A stretch of DNA of 64,000 nucleotides from Polystyrenella longa. Lineage in GTDB: Bacteria > Planctomycetota > Planctomycetia > Planctomycetales > Planctomycetaceae. Positions 27,173 to 36,846 of this stretch are shown piece after piece. The stretch's first letter is position 1. The number at the start of each line of letters is the position of its first letter. The stretch is taken from contig NZ_CP036281.1 of the NCBI RefSeq assembly GCF_007750395.1, forward strand, positions 471,211 through 535,210, read 5' to 3'. A program made the translations under genes and the position numbers. A model generated the notes under the pieces. It worked only from the letters and a program-made list of their open reading frames with translations, was not told the DNA's origin and searched no databases.

Positions 27173-27946
27173 TTATTCAGGCGTCACATAAGCGGCGGTA
27201 ATGCCACCATCCACGACGAACTCGGTGCCGGTCATGTAGGAGGATTCGTCGGAGGCCAGGAATAAGGTGGCTTGGGCCATCTCTTTTGCCAAGCCAAAGC
27301 GGCCCATTGGAATGTGAACCAAGCGGCGCTGTTTTTTCTCTTCGGTGTTTAAGAATTTCATCAGGAGTTCTGTTTGCAAAGGTCCGGGACAGAGGGCATT
27401 CACGCGGATGTTTTCCCTGGCGTGAATCACCGCGAGTTCACGCGTCATGGCGACGACACCCCCTTTGCTAGCGGTATAGGCCACCTGCGGAGTTGCGGCA
27501 CCCATCAAGGCCACGAAGGAGCCAGTGTTGATGATCGAGCCACCTCCGGCACGCTGTAATGCGGGGATACCAAACTTGCAACCAAGGAAAACCCCTTTCA
27601 GGTTGACGTTCATTGTCAGATCCCACACATCTTCTTCGGTATCCTGAGAATTCCCGTCGCGGCCGTCCATGATGCCTGCGTTATTGAACATCACATTCAG
27701 TTTGCCAAAAGTTTCTTCGGCCTGTTTCACCATGTTCTCACTATCAGCGGCGCTGGAGACATCGGCCTTCACGAAGATCGCTTCGCCTCCCGCTTCTTTC
27801 ACCATCGCGACGGTTTCTTCTCCACCAGCGACGTTCATATCCACGCCGACAATCTTGGCTCCTTCCTGGGCGAACAACAAACAAGCTTCGCGACCAATGC
27901 CACTGGAAGCTCCCGTAATCAACGCCACTTTATCCTGCAACCGCAT
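27173..27946 (-). CDS. Short-chain dehydrogenase/reductase (SDR)
   Basis: Classical SDR oxidoreductase, 257 residues. TGASSGIG cofactor motif at 11-18, an Asp at position 36 (VGVDMN) pointing to NAD(H) preference, NNAG at 88-91, and the catalytic Ser143, Tyr157, Lys161 triad (YTASK). The C-terminal YMTGTEFVVDGGITAAY is typical of FabG-like enzymes. It is the third gene in a leftward run after a glutamine-synthetase-like ligase and a gamma-glutamyl hydrolase, so it may oxidise an intermediate of amine degradation; this is inferred from position only. Confidence 0.92.
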   Translation of the reverse strand: MRLQDKVALITGASSGIGREACLLFAQEGAKIVGVDMNVAGGEETVAMVKEAGGEAIFVKADVSSAADSENMVKQAEETFGKLNVMFNNAGIMDGRDGNSQDTEEDVWDLTMNVNLKGVFLGCKFGIPALQRAGGGSIINTGSFVALMGAATPQVAYTASKGGVVAMTRELAVIHARENIRVNALCPGPLQTELLMKFLNTEEKKQRRLVHIPMGRFGLAKEMAQATLFLASDESSYMTGTEFVVDGGITAAYVTPE

Positions 27947-28074
27947 CGTTATTTCTCCTGAGTTTGTTTGGAAAGGTTATAGGTGAGGACAGACCTTTGA
28001 AACCTGGTCATGTCTTTTTATCTTTGTGCAGTCTTGATGATCTTTTTGAAACAAGAACCTCTGGGCTGCCGATT

Positions 28075-28779
28075 TTATTTGCTGTCACGGCAAGCGACGA
28101 CGAACTTGTCGAATAACCGTTGTTGAATTGGGTCAATCGCCGACGTCAATTCCGGGTGCCACTGGACGGCGTATAACCAATGATGGCTGGGGCATTCGAG
28201 TGCTTCGATCACGCCATCGGCCGCTCTGCCGACTACCTGCAATCCATCGCCAACCTGGTTCACTGACTGATGATGCCAGGATGAAGAACTGAATTCGTGC
28301 GTCTCAAAGATCCGGGCGAGTTCGGATGCCGCGTCGAGTGAGACTTCATGCGGAGTCGGTTCGCGCGGAGGCATGCGATGATTGATCGATTCGCCATAGA
28401 CATCGGGCAGGTGCGGATGGAGCGAACCTCCTTTAACGACGTTCACCATCTGTAGCCCTCGGCAAATTGCCAGGACTGGTTTGTTCGATTCCAGAATGCG
28501 TACTGTCAGCGCCGCTTCGGACGAGTCCCGTTCTTCGTCGAGCATGTAGATCGTTTCATGCATGTCACCCTGGTACCGACGGGGGTCGATGTCTCCACCT
28601 CCCGCGAGAATGAAACCATCCAGGCGTTCGATTAACTGATCGAATTCCGTTTCTCCCGGCGGGATCAATACGGGAATTCCATCTGCGCGCCGAACTGAGT
28701 CGACGTATTCGCCCGGTAATGTAAATCGATTCGATTCATCACGACCATACGTCGTGATTCCGATAAAAGGTTGGTTCAT
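28075..28779 (-). CDS. PuuD-like gamma-glutamyl hydrolase (class I glutamine amidotransferase, peptidase C26)
   Basis: Cytoplasmic hydrolase of gamma-glutamyl amides, 234 residues. Conserved features: GFILAGGGDIDPRRY (55-69), the nucleophile elbow AICRGLQMVN with Cys106, and QWHPE with His208 and Glu210 completing the triad. This is the pattern of E. coli PuuD, which releases GABA from gamma-glutamyl-GABA. The gene is 49 bases downstream of a PuuA/GlnA-like ligase, which strengthens the pathway assignment. Confidence 0.9.
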   Translation of the reverse strand: MNQPFIGITTYGRDESNRFTLPGEYVDSVRRADGIPVLIPPGETEFDQLIERLDGFILAGGGDIDPRRYQGDMHETIYMLDEERDSSEAALTVRILESNKPVLAICRGLQMVNVVKGGSLHPHLPDVYGESINHRMPPREPTPHEVSLDAASELARIFETHEFSSSSWHHQSVNQVGDGLQVVGRAADGVIEALECPSHHWLYAVQWHPELTSAIDPIQQRLFDKFVVACRDSK

Positions 28780-28828
28780 AGAAGTCTGATCTCAAGCAGA
28801 CATGGGAGGGACGGGTAAAGGGACCAGG

Positions 28829-30208
28829 TCAGATACGTTCGAAGTATCGGCGGCGCTCCCAGTCGGTGATTTCGCGATCATATGCAGCCTGTTCCGTCCG
28901 AAAGAAGTGAACGTAATGACGCTGAATATCTTCACCGAAGGCTTCCTTCACGAATTCGGATTGTTCGAATCGATCCGTCGCTTCATGGAGGGTTTTAGGG
29001 ACTTCCGGAATCTCATCGGCGCTGTACATGTCACCCGAGAAACATTCGGGAGGTTCAATCTTGTTTGCGATTCCGTTCAAACCCGAGGCGAGCGAAGCGG
29101 CGAAGGCGAGGTACGGGTTACAGTCGGCTCCTGGAATACGGCATTCAATCCGCAAGCTCGGTCCACTCCCCACGATTCGGAACCCGGCCGTGCGGTTGTC
29201 GTTACTCCACGCCAAACGAGTTGGCGCCCAGGAGCCTGCCCGAAATCGTTTATAAGAATTAACCGTCGGCGCGTAGAAGGGAGTCACTTCCCCCGCGTAA
29301 CGAATCCAACCTCCCAGAAAATGCCGGAAGGTATCGGAGCAGGCGATGGAGCCGAACTTGTTCTGACCGACGAACGCGTTCTTACCATCTTTCCATAAGC
29401 TAAGATGCACGTGGCTACTCGAACCGGCCCAGTCTGTTTCAAACTTGGCCATAAAAGTGACACTGACGCCTTGTTTGTCGGCGGTCTCTTTCAGGCACTG
29501 TTTAAAAACGGCGTGGTTGTCCGCCATTTTGAGAATGTCGTCGTATTTAACATTCAGTTCATGCTGGCCTTTACCCCATTCCCCTTTGGTCGATTCAACA
29601 ATCACTCCCGACTTACTGAGATATCGCCGCACGGCGCCGTTGAACGACTCTTCCCGCGTTCCCTGCATCATGTGGTAGTCTTCAATGTACCACCCTGCGG
29701 GTTGCAGATTATGAAAGTTCTTTTCGTTAGCTTCGCGGTAGCTGTCGTCGAACAGGTAGTACTCCAGTTCCGATCCCGCTTTAGCATCGAAACCAGCAGT
29801 TTGCGCCCGCATGATTTGCTCGTTCAGCAGACTGCGAGGAGCTTCCCGCACAGGGGAATGGGTCGCGTCGTTCTGAAGATTGCATTGAATCAGTGCGGTC
29901 TTGTCGAGCCAGGCGGCGTGACGCAGAGTGGTCAGATCGGGTAACAGGTGGAAGTCGCCGTAACCACTTTCCCAGTTTGCAAACTGATAACCGGGAATCG
30001 GTTCCATCTCCATGTCGACGGTCAGCAGATAATTGCAGGCATGAGTCCCGTCTTCGATGACGGTATCCAGAAAGAACTGTGCGTCAAACCGCTTGCCCAC
30101 CATGCGACCGTACAAATCGGTAAAGACAGCGGCGACGGTATCAATTTCCTGTTGCTCAACAAGTTCTTTAAGTTCAGGGATCGTAAGTAATCCGGGAGGT
30201 GTCGACAT
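28829..30208 (-). CDS. Glutamine synthetase-like gamma-glutamyl-amine ligase (PuuA-like)
   Basis: ATP-dependent ligase of the glutamine synthetase superfamily, 459 residues. Visible motifs: WESGYGDFHLLPDLTTLR, the metal-binding AGSELEYYLF, GQHELNVKYDDIL, the ammonia/ATP region FETDWAGSSSHVHLSLW, and RIECRIPGADCNPYLAFAAS. Length and missing adenylylation tail fit the PuuA/GlnT group rather than housekeeping GlnA. Its partner downstream is a PuuD-like hydrolase, so it probably glutamylates a polyamine or other amine as the first step of catabolism. The true amine is unknown. Confidence 0.88.
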   Translation of the reverse strand: MSTPPGLLTIPELKELVEQQEIDTVAAVFTDLYGRMVGKRFDAQFFLDTVIEDGTHACNYLLTVDMEMEPIPGYQFANWESGYGDFHLLPDLTTLRHAAWLDKTALIQCNLQNDATHSPVREAPRSLLNEQIMRAQTAGFDAKAGSELEYYLFDDSYREANEKNFHNLQPAGWYIEDYHMMQGTREESFNGAVRRYLSKSGVIVESTKGEWGKGQHELNVKYDDILKMADNHAVFKQCLKETADKQGVSVTFMAKFETDWAGSSSHVHLSLWKDGKNAFVGQNKFGSIACSDTFRHFLGGWIRYAGEVTPFYAPTVNSYKRFRAGSWAPTRLAWSNDNRTAGFRIVGSGPSLRIECRIPGADCNPYLAFAASLASGLNGIANKIEPPECFSGDMYSADEIPEVPKTLHEATDRFEQSEFVKEAFGEDIQRHYVHFFRTEQAAYDREITDWERRRYFERI

Positions 30209-30357
30209 CTATGAACTCCAGCGTTGCGCCTGACGGCGAGCAGAATGAATTGCGTACAATATTGTAGAGGGTGTTCTGAAGTCTTCAGTGGCGGCCTATC
30301 GAATCGGGGGAACAGAATTCGAGATCGTCACAACTGGGTTTCAGAACAAGGAACAGT

Positions 30358-30846
30358 TTACTTCTGAGCGGCCTTCCAACTGTTCAGGCAGAAGTGAGCT
30401 TGTCCCTGGTGATGCGCTTCATGCCAGGCGGAGATCATGAGCAGTTTCTCGACCGTCCATTCTCGCTCCTGACGCCCCGGTGTCAATTGTGAGAGATCCT
30501 TTCCTTCCCAGGATCGAATCGACTCCAGCAGATGCTCGCGAGTCAGTGCCAGTGTCTCCCGGATTTCTTCCGGTGAATGAATCTGGTCGTCGGCCACACT
30601 GTCTTTCATAAATCGAGGAATTAGATCGGGCAGGCCCGGTTTGGAATTTTGCAGGAAGGCAGTTGCAAAAATTTCCTCGGTGATGGCGATGTGCATTAAT
30701 TGCCAACAGAGATGGGCTCGACCGGGGTTCGATTGCCATCCCAGGACGGCGGAGGGGTCGGGTAGTTCCGCAATGGTGTCCAGCGTCGCCAAAGTGAGTT
30801 CGCGGGCAAATTCCCAATGTTGGATGGTCTGTTCGATGGCACTCAT
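30358..30846 (-). CDS. DinB-like four-helix metal-binding protein
   Basis: A 162-residue DinB/YfiT-type helical bundle. Helix 1 is EQTIQHWEFARELTLATLD. Likely metal-site histidines are in WQLMHIAITEEIF and in the C-terminal SAWHEAHHQGQAHF; the last motif is the DinB HxxHxG-type signature. Members are often thiol-dependent transferases or of unknown role. Stands alone between the GS-like gene and the GNAT gene. Confidence 0.85.
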   Translation of the reverse strand: MSAIEQTIQHWEFARELTLATLDTIAELPDPSAVLGWQSNPGRAHLCWQLMHIAITEEIFATAFLQNSKPGLPDLIPRFMKDSVADDQIHSPEEIRETLALTREHLLESIRSWEGKDLSQLTPGRQEREWTVEKLLMISAWHEAHHQGQAHFCLNSWKAAQK

Positions 30847-31098
30847 ATGTGAAATTCCTCTCGTCTCTTTCGGAAAATTCGGTAAGAGGTCAATTGTAAC
30901 GCCTTTACAATCAAGTGAAATAAAACGTATTGATGAATAGCATATGTAGACATTGATGCGTCAGGGGAATCACTTTTACCTCATTTTCCCTGCTGGGTGC
31001 CATGCGGTGACCCTGTTTTTCTTGACCGGCGTTGTAGGCTGGTCGTTTCCCACGCGACCATTCCAGGTTCGTTGCTCCCGCGGTGTCAGGTGATTTTC

Positions 31099-32016
31099 AT
31101 GACGATTCACGTTTCAGCCGCCAACGGAGAGAAACAGGAACGTGCGCTGAGGGTGCTGTTTCACGATATGTTGCCAGAGGAACTGCAGTCGCAGATCAAT
31201 ATTGTTCAAGAAGCGAACAAACGGGGAGATTTGCAGCTGGAAGGGCTTTATCTGGCAGAAGAGCAGGGGGAGGACGTGGGGGCCTGCCTCACCTTAACTC
31301 AGCGAGACCGCTCGGCTTTCGTCTGGCCGCCCGTCGTCCTGGATGCGATCAACTGGGAACGGGTCGGTTCCGCACTGCTGCAGGAAATTCAGAAACAGCA
31401 GGACGTGGTCGGGGTGCTATACGCTCAGGCGATGCTCGATCCCGACGCTCTGGATGAACGGAGCCTGCTGGAAAAAAATGGCTTCGAGCCTTTGGCAGAA
31501 CTTTATTTTATGGAATGCCAGCCAGATCGACAGAAAACCACACACCCACAATTACGAGCTGGGAAAGAATGCCGGTCAACGTCGTTAGAAGAGTTGGGGG
31601 AGACAGGGCCGTTTCGCGAGGTTCTGGAACGAACCTACGAGGAGACGTTGGATGTTCCTCAATTTAATCTCATGCGGTCTGGTGAAGAGTCGCTCGAAAG
31701 TCATCGTCTGAATGGCCCTTTCGATCCGGCTCTCTGGTTTTTGTATTACGTTGGCGATACTCCAGCCGGGTTGATTCTGCTGCGAAATTACGACGCGGAC
31801 GATCGCTGGGAAGTCGCGTACATGGGCGTGGTTCCGGAACACCGGGGGACGGGGTTGGGGACCTTCATGCTGCAGGAGGCCGTTAACCGTGCTCGTGCAT
31901 TACAAAGGTCAGTGGTCTTTCTCGCAGTCGATTCACGAAACCACTTCGCTTTAGAGATCTACGAACGAATTGGATTTCAGCGAATGACGGTCAAGCAGGT
32001 ACTGATTCGTCCGTAA
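31099..32016 (+). CDS. GNAT-family N-acetyltransferase
   Basis: Acetyl-CoA-dependent acyltransferase, 305 residues from the ATG at 31099; the frame also has an upstream start at 30997 that adds non-conserved sequence. The C-terminal GNAT domain is clear: WEVAYMGVVPEHRGTGLG contains the acetyl-CoA pyrophosphate loop, then VFLAVDSRNHFALEIYERIG. The N-terminal half looks like a degenerate second GNAT domain (LEGLYLAEEQGEDVGACLTL), an arrangement reminiscent of mycothiol-synthase-like tandem GNATs. Substrate unknown. Confidence 0.85.
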   Translation: MTIHVSAANGEKQERALRVLFHDMLPEELQSQINIVQEANKRGDLQLEGLYLAEEQGEDVGACLTLTQRDRSAFVWPPVVLDAINWERVGSALLQEIQKQQDVVGVLYAQAMLDPDALDERSLLEKNGFEPLAELYFMECQPDRQKTTHPQLRAGKECRSTSLEELGETGPFREVLERTYEETLDVPQFNLMRSGEESLESHRLNGPFDPALWFLYYVGDTPAGLILLRNYDADDRWEVAYMGVVPEHRGTGLGTFMLQEAVNRARALQRSVVFLAVDSRNHFALEIYERIGFQRMTVKQVLIRP

Positions 32017-32516
32017 CTCTATTCTGCAAACAGTTTGCGCTATCAATCGGGAGAACGGGCTTCGCAAAATTCAATCACACGTTCGTTTGCAAAGTTGAAG
32101 ATATTTTGGAAATTCCACAACTTCTGAACATCTCGATTCGTGATTTGACGGTAGCGGGAAAAAGTTCTGTCCGGTGAAGATGCATGAATTTTCGGAGAAG
32201 AAGCGCCGCCGGATCAGTTCCCGAAAAATCTCTTTCAGAAATTGGCTCGCTGAGGTTTGACAGTTGAGCGCTGTAGGATAACATCGTTCTATCAGTGAAC
32301 GAGTCGTCCTTTCGACAGCAAGCATGGTGCAAAGCAAGCTGTCGATCTTTCCTGTCTTATCAATCCTCTCTTTGACTACAAGGATTCGTGTTCGCGTCAA
32401 TTTGGTAACGGAATGCTACCCTTCCCTTCTGCTTTTGTGAGTTTTTTAGTGCTCATGTGAATGGAGGAATTGCGCGCAATGACTGGCTTTGAGACACAGC
32501 CCTAAAGGGATGCAAG
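32017..32516. other. Intergenic region upstream of dnaA
   Basis: A 500-base gap before dnaA. I looked for TTATCCACA-type DnaA boxes on both strands and saw no cluster, and no long AT-rich unwinding tract. No RNA gene seen. It must hold the dnaA promoter (see the candidate at 32257). Confidence 0.4.
32257..32284 (+). promoter_or_regulatory. Candidate sigma-70-type promoter for dnaA
   Basis: A perfect -35 hexamer TTGACA (32257-32262) is followed after 16 bases by TAACAT (32279-32284), a 4/6 match to the -10 consensus. This leaves a leader of about 225 bases before the dnaA start. Found by eye; planctomycete promoter consensus is poorly defined. Confidence 0.3.
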
Positions 32517-33998
32517 ATGCAGGCCCAATCCTTGGCGATGGTGCAGCCGCAATCTTTTTGCGAATCAACTTTCCTCGGACTACTTCAAGACGAAATAGGC
32601 TCAAAAAATTATGACAGTTGGTTTAAAAACAAGGTTTCCCTGAAAACGGAACAGGATGAACTCAGTGTTGGCGTGGGCAGCCCTTTTCTGCTGAACTGGA
32701 TGCAGAAGCAGTTTCGCACCCCGCTAACCAAGCTCGCGCGAAATTTTCTCGGCGATTCTGCACGTGTCAACTTTCATGTTGATGCGGCCATGCTGGAACA
32801 AAGCCGCGCTGAGCACAAACAGCAAACTACCAAGCCTGCGCTGGTCGTGCCGATTACCAATACTTCGGCGTCGGCCCAGTCTCGCGAAGAGAACTCGGCG
32901 ACTGTAGCTGCACCACGTAAAGCGGTGCCTCAGCAGGGGCACGCACGCCGCACGGGTCGCAAGTATGCAAGTCTCGCTGATTTTATCAGTGGAGAATCCA
33001 ACCAGCTCGCGTACACGGCGTCGCTACAGGCCTGTCAATTTCCAGGGGAGCGGTTCAATCCGCTTTATCTGCATGGAAACGTCGGTCTGGGGAAATCGCA
33101 TCTGCTGGAAGGGATGTACAAGTCGATGCGGCAACTGCACCCCAGCTTAAATGTGATGTTGATTAATGCTGAATCGTTTGCGAATTACTTTACATTAGCC
33201 TTACGCGATCGGACTCTTCCCAGTTTTCGGCATAAATTCCGGAACGTGGACATTCTGCTCGTCGACGACATCGATTTTCTGGAAGATAAAAAAGTCATTC
33301 AGGAAGAATTTCTGCACACCTTCCGTCAGCTTGACTCCAAAGGATGCCAGATCGTGCTGACGTCCGACCGGCATCCTCGTCTACTGACGAAGACCTCTTC
33401 CGAATTGTCGACTCGTTTTCTGTCCGGTTTAGTTTGTAAAATTGAGTCTCCCGATAAAACGACTCGCGAACAAATTGTGCAGCACAAAGCCCAAAAGATG
33501 AATAGCCCACTCAGTAAGAGTGTGCTCCGATTCATCGCCTCCCGGTTTCAGCAGAATGTGCGGGAACTGGAAGGAGCGCTCAACTGTCTGGAAACTCATC
33601 GCCTGATGGAGGCCAGTCAGACTTTGTCTGTGAATTCGGCTCGCAAAATCCTGTCGGACCTCGAACGGGATTGTGTGCGAATTGTGAGGATGGCAGATGT
33701 CGATTCCATCGTGTCGGAGTTCTTTGGGATTACCCCTGAGGAAATCAAATCAGCGAGTCGCAGTCGTAAGTTCAGTCTCCCCCGGATGATCGCCATTTAC
33801 CTGACCCGCAAACTGACTGAAGCCGCCTACAAAGACATCGGCCAGCACTTCGGTGGACGGAATCACAGCACGGTCATGTCGGCAGAGAGGAAAGTGATCA
33901 AGTCGCTCGAACAGGGTTCTGTTTTCAAGCTCGCTCTCAAGGAATGGCCCGCTCGCGATTTGGTGGATACCCTGGAACGCCGTCTGCTCGCGTCCTGA
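32517..33998 (+). CDS. dnaA: Chromosomal replication initiator DnaA
   Basis: AAA+ initiator that binds and opens the origin, 493 residues. Domain I is at about 10-85 (FLGLLQDEIGSKNYDSWF), then a Gln/Ala-rich linker. The AAA+ core has Walker A GNVGLGKS (about 187-194), Walker B ILLVDDIDFL, and sensor-type SELSTRFLSGL. Domain IV ends with the helix-turn-helix motif GGRNHSTVMSAERKV (from about 446), where consensus is GGRDHTTV; the Asp-to-Asn and Thr-to-Ser changes are conservative. No dnaN, recF or gyrB follows; the next gene is dcd. The start ATG at 32517 is preceded by a weak ribosome site. Confidence 0.92.
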   Translation: MQAQSLAMVQPQSFCESTFLGLLQDEIGSKNYDSWFKNKVSLKTEQDELSVGVGSPFLLNWMQKQFRTPLTKLARNFLGDSARVNFHVDAAMLEQSRAEHKQQTTKPALVVPITNTSASAQSREENSATVAAPRKAVPQQGHARRTGRKYASLADFISGESNQLAYTASLQACQFPGERFNPLYLHGNVGLGKSHLLEGMYKSMRQLHPSLNVMLINAESFANYFTLALRDRTLPSFRHKFRNVDILLVDDIDFLEDKKVIQEEFLHTFRQLDSKGCQIVLTSDRHPRLLTKTSSELSTRFLSGLVCKIESPDKTTREQIVQHKAQKMNSPLSKSVLRFIASRFQQNVRELEGALNCLETHRLMEASQTLSVNSARKILSDLERDCVRIVRMADVDSIVSEFFGITPEEIKSASRSRKFSLPRMIAIYLTRKLTEAAYKDIGQHFGGRNHSTVMSAERKVIKSLEQGSVFKLALKEWPARDLVDTLERRLLAS

Positions 33999-34146
33999 TC
34001 AAGGGAGTGTTCATGCGGGATTCTGTTGCATTCTCGATGCGAAAATCCTACTGTGGCAGTATGTTCGTCGCGATCAGTCGGACTGGCTGTCGCCAATGTG
34101 GACTGCGTCTGGTTAAACCCGTTTTTAAAACGACAGGCTTGTGCTG

Positions 34147-34713
34147 ATGATTCTTTCCGGAATGGAAATCAAAGCCCAGTTGGGAAACAACATCGAAATT
34201 GATCCGTTCCGAGAATCGCAGCTCAACCCGAACAGTTACAACTTGTCATTGCACAATGAACTTCTGGTCTATGAAGAAATTGTGCTGGATATGAAACGGC
34301 CCAATCGGTATCGCCGCTACGAAATTCCTGAAGAGGGGTTCGTGCTGCAACCGCATAAACTGTATCTGGCACGAACGGTCGAGCGGACCGAGACGCACAA
34401 CCTGGTGCCGATGCTGGAAGGACGTTCTTCGGTCGGTCGACTCGGGTTGATCGTCCACTGCACGGCCGGTTTCGGTGATGTCGGTTTCTGCGGTTACTGG
34501 ACGCTCGAAATGTTTGCCGTGCAACCAGTTCGGATTTATCCTAACCTGCCAATCTGCCAGATCTTTTATCACACTCTGGAAGGTGAAGTGCAGGAATACA
34601 AAAGCGATAAGTATCAGAACAATCGGGATATCCAGCCGAGCCTGTTGTACCGCGAATTCGAGCAGACAACCGACCCGCAGATGCGTCTCGGTTTTCATAC
34701 GCATGACGATTAG
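34147..34713 (+). CDS. dcd: dCTP deaminase
   Basis: Deaminates dCTP to dUTP (or to dUMP in bifunctional forms) for dTTP synthesis. The ATG at 34147 gives 188 residues; a GTG six bases earlier is possible. Motifs: IEIDPFRESQLNPNSYNLSL, the active-site segment LEGRSSVGRLGLIVHCTAGF, and IYPNLPICQIFYHTLEGEV, all as in Dcd/dUTPase-fold enzymes. Start follows dnaA by about 150 bases on the same strand. Confidence 0.92.
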   Translation: MILSGMEIKAQLGNNIEIDPFRESQLNPNSYNLSLHNELLVYEEIVLDMKRPNRYRRYEIPEEGFVLQPHKLYLARTVERTETHNLVPMLEGRSSVGRLGLIVHCTAGFGDVGFCGYWTLEMFAVQPVRIYPNLPICQIFYHTLEGEVQEYKSDKYQNNRDIQPSLLYREFEQTTDPQMRLGFHTHDD

Positions 34714-35016
34714 CGTTACGACCAAGCCGTCGGGCATCTAGTCGGCATGATCCGACCGATTTGAAATCAGTGACTTTAACCCTTGCCAACCGGTCTGCGC
34801 TGAATTATCAAGCAGTCCCAATGTTCGAATCAGTTTGAAAGCCCGTTTTCGTCCTCAAGGTAGACGTCCGGGCTCCAGGAATTCACCTTACAAGTAGTTT
34901 TAAAACCCTCTGCTGGGTCACATTGCCCCAGTTTTTGTAGAGTTTCGGACAGCCACAACCGGGTTTTGAAATGGCCTCTAAACTTTTTAGACTTATTCAG
35001 TAAGCAGACAGAAATC
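34714..35016. other. Intergenic region between dcd and ettA
   Basis: About 300 bases; a short inverted arrangement CGACCAAGCCGTCGG is present but no T-run terminator. Nothing else supported. Confidence 0.35.
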
Positions 35017-36690
35017 ATGTCGCAACAATACATTATGTCGATCGAAGGCCTCACTCGCATTTATGACGAGAAAGAGGTCCTGAGCAATATTAATATCGCT
35101 TTCCTGCCGGGTGCCAAAATTGGTGTTCTGGGGGGCAATGGTTCTGGTAAGAGTACGCTGCTACGCATTATGGCGGGTAAAGACCAGGACTACATGGGGA
35201 CCGTTCGTCCGGCCAAAAATATCAGCATTGGTTATTTTGAGCAGGAGCCTCAACTTGATCCGGAGCAGACGGTCGAAGAGGCCATCTTTGAAGCGGTGCA
35301 GGGATCTCAAGCGATCCTTGATCGTTACAATGAAGTGAACATGAAGTTCGCCGAAGAGATGACGCCCGAGGAGATGGAGCGACTGATCGAAGAGCAGGCG
35401 AAACTGCAGGATAAGATCGACGCTGCCAATTTATGGGAACTCGACCGAACCGTCGAACTGGCGATGGAAGCTTTACGCGTGCCACCCAGTGACGCGAAAA
35501 TAGATAAGCTGTCCGGGGGAGAAAAACGCCGCGTCGCTCTCTGTCGTCTGGTCCTTGAAAACCCGGACATGCTGCTCCTCGACGAACCCACGAACCACCT
35601 CGACGCCGAATCTGTCGCCTGGTTGGAGCATTTCCTGAAAGATTTCCCGGGGACTGTCGTTGCCGTCACCCACGACCGGTACTTCCTCGACAATGCCGCC
35701 GGTTGGATTCTGGAACTCGACCGCGGGCAGGGAATTCCTTACGAAGGGAACTATTCTTCCTGGCTGGAACAGAAACAGGCTCGGCTTAAAGAAGAGGAAC
35801 GCCGCGAATCCAAACGGCAACGGATGCTGAAGCAGGAACTCGAGTGGGTGCGCATGTCGCCCAAAGCTCGTGCGACTAAAAACAAAGCTCGACTGGAACG
35901 GTACGAGTCCTTAGCCGCACAACAATACGATGAACGAGAAGACGCCGCCGATATCCAGATTCCTGTTTCACGACCATTGGGTGACTTGGTTGTGCGGGCG
36001 GAAGGGTTATCGAAAGCGTTCGATGATAAAGTTCTGTTTGAAGATCTTGAATTCAACCTGCCTCGCGGGGGAATCGTCGGTGTGATCGGACCGAACGGTG
36101 CCGGTAAAACGACTCTGTTCAAAATGATCATGGGAACCGAAGAACCGACCTCCGGGTCGTTGCGAATTGGAGACTCGGTCGAACTCGCTTATGTTGATCA
36201 GAGTCGCGACGCGCTCGATGGAAACAAATCTGTTTACGAAGAAATCTCCGGTGGTCTGGACTTGATGGAAGTCGGTGGAAGCCGCATTCACGCACGGGCT
36301 TATTGCGGTCGATTCAACTTCAAGGGTTCCGATCAACAACAGAAAGTCGGTACACTCTCCGGGGGACAACGCAACCGGGTCCACTTGGCGAAACTGCTTC
36401 GCTCTGGTGGAAACCTGCTGCTGCTCGACGAACCCACAAACGACCTCGACGTGGAAACACTTCGCTCGCTGGAAGATGCCCTGTCCAACTTTGGCGGATG
36501 TGCCATGGTGACGAGCCACGACCGTTGGTTCCTCGACCGGATCGCGACCCACATTCTTGCCTTCGAAGGAGATAGCAATATCGTCTGGTTCGAAGGGAAC
36601 TACAAGATGTATGAGATCCAGCGACGCGAGCGGCTGGGTGACGACGCCGATCGCCCAAGGCGGGTTCGATATAAACGAATTGTCACTTAA
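35017..36690 (+). CDS. ettA: Energy-dependent translational throttle protein EttA (ABC-F)
   Basis: Ribosome-associated ABC-F ATPase that gates entry into the elongation cycle according to ATP/ADP. 557 residues, nearly the E. coli length. Two ABC domains: Walker [10 protein letters not shown] and GPNGAGKTT, signatures KLSGGEKRR and TLSGGQRNR, Walker [12 protein letters not shown] and [11 protein letters not shown]. The EttA arm (about 95-135) and linker ([37 protein letters not shown]) are present. The ATG at 35017 is chosen over the longer frame because [14 protein letters not shown] matches the family N-terminus. A strong terminator follows. Confidence 0.95.
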   Translation: MSQQYIMSIEGLTRIYDEKEVLSNINIAFLPGAKIGVLGGNGSGKSTLLRIMAGKDQDYMGTVRPAKNISIGYFEQEPQLDPEQTVEEAIFEAVQGSQAILDRYNEVNMKFAEEMTPEEMERLIEEQAKLQDKIDAANLWELDRTVELAMEALRVPPSDAKIDKLSGGEKRRVALCRLVLENPDMLLLDEPTNHLDAESVAWLEHFLKDFPGTVVAVTHDRYFLDNAAGWILELDRGQGIPYEGNYSSWLEQKQARLKEEERRESKRQRMLKQELEWVRMSPKARATKNKARLERYESLAAQQYDEREDAADIQIPVSRPLGDLVVRAEGLSKAFDDKVLFEDLEFNLPRGGIVGVIGPNGAGKTTLFKMIMGTEEPTSGSLRIGDSVELAYVDQSRDALDGNKSVYEEISGGLDLMEVGGSRIHARAYCGRFNFKGSDQQQKVGTLSGGQRNRVHLAKLLRSGGNLLLLDEPTNDLDVETLRSLEDALSNFGGCAMVTSHDRWFLDRIATHILAFEGDSNIVWFEGNYKMYEIQRRERLGDDADRPRRVRYKRIVT

Positions 36691-36717
36691 GCAATTCATC
36701 GAAAATCAGCATGATAC

Positions 36718-36753
36718 AGGCTTCCCGCACCTTTTCCACGGGAAGCCTTTTTT
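36718..36753 (+). terminator. Rho-independent terminator of ettA
   Basis: A 10-bp stem (AGGCTTCCCG at 36718-36727 with CGGGAAGCCT at 36739-36748) and a T run, 27 bases after the ettA stop. Confidence 0.88.
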
Positions 36754-36846
36754 CATGCGGTGCGACTGTTCTTCGGGAGTGGGTCTGTTAGGATGAATGG
36801 TCTCCTGTTCGCCGATGATTCCCTCACAGTAGCTGGAAGTAGATGC

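Noticed and set aside
28802-29398. 198-codon rightward frame antisense to the GS-like gene
   Set aside because: Shadow of a conserved ligase gene.
32017-32516. Replication origin upstream of dnaA
   Set aside because: No cluster of DnaA boxes and no AT-rich unwinding element seen; position next to dnaA alone is not enough.
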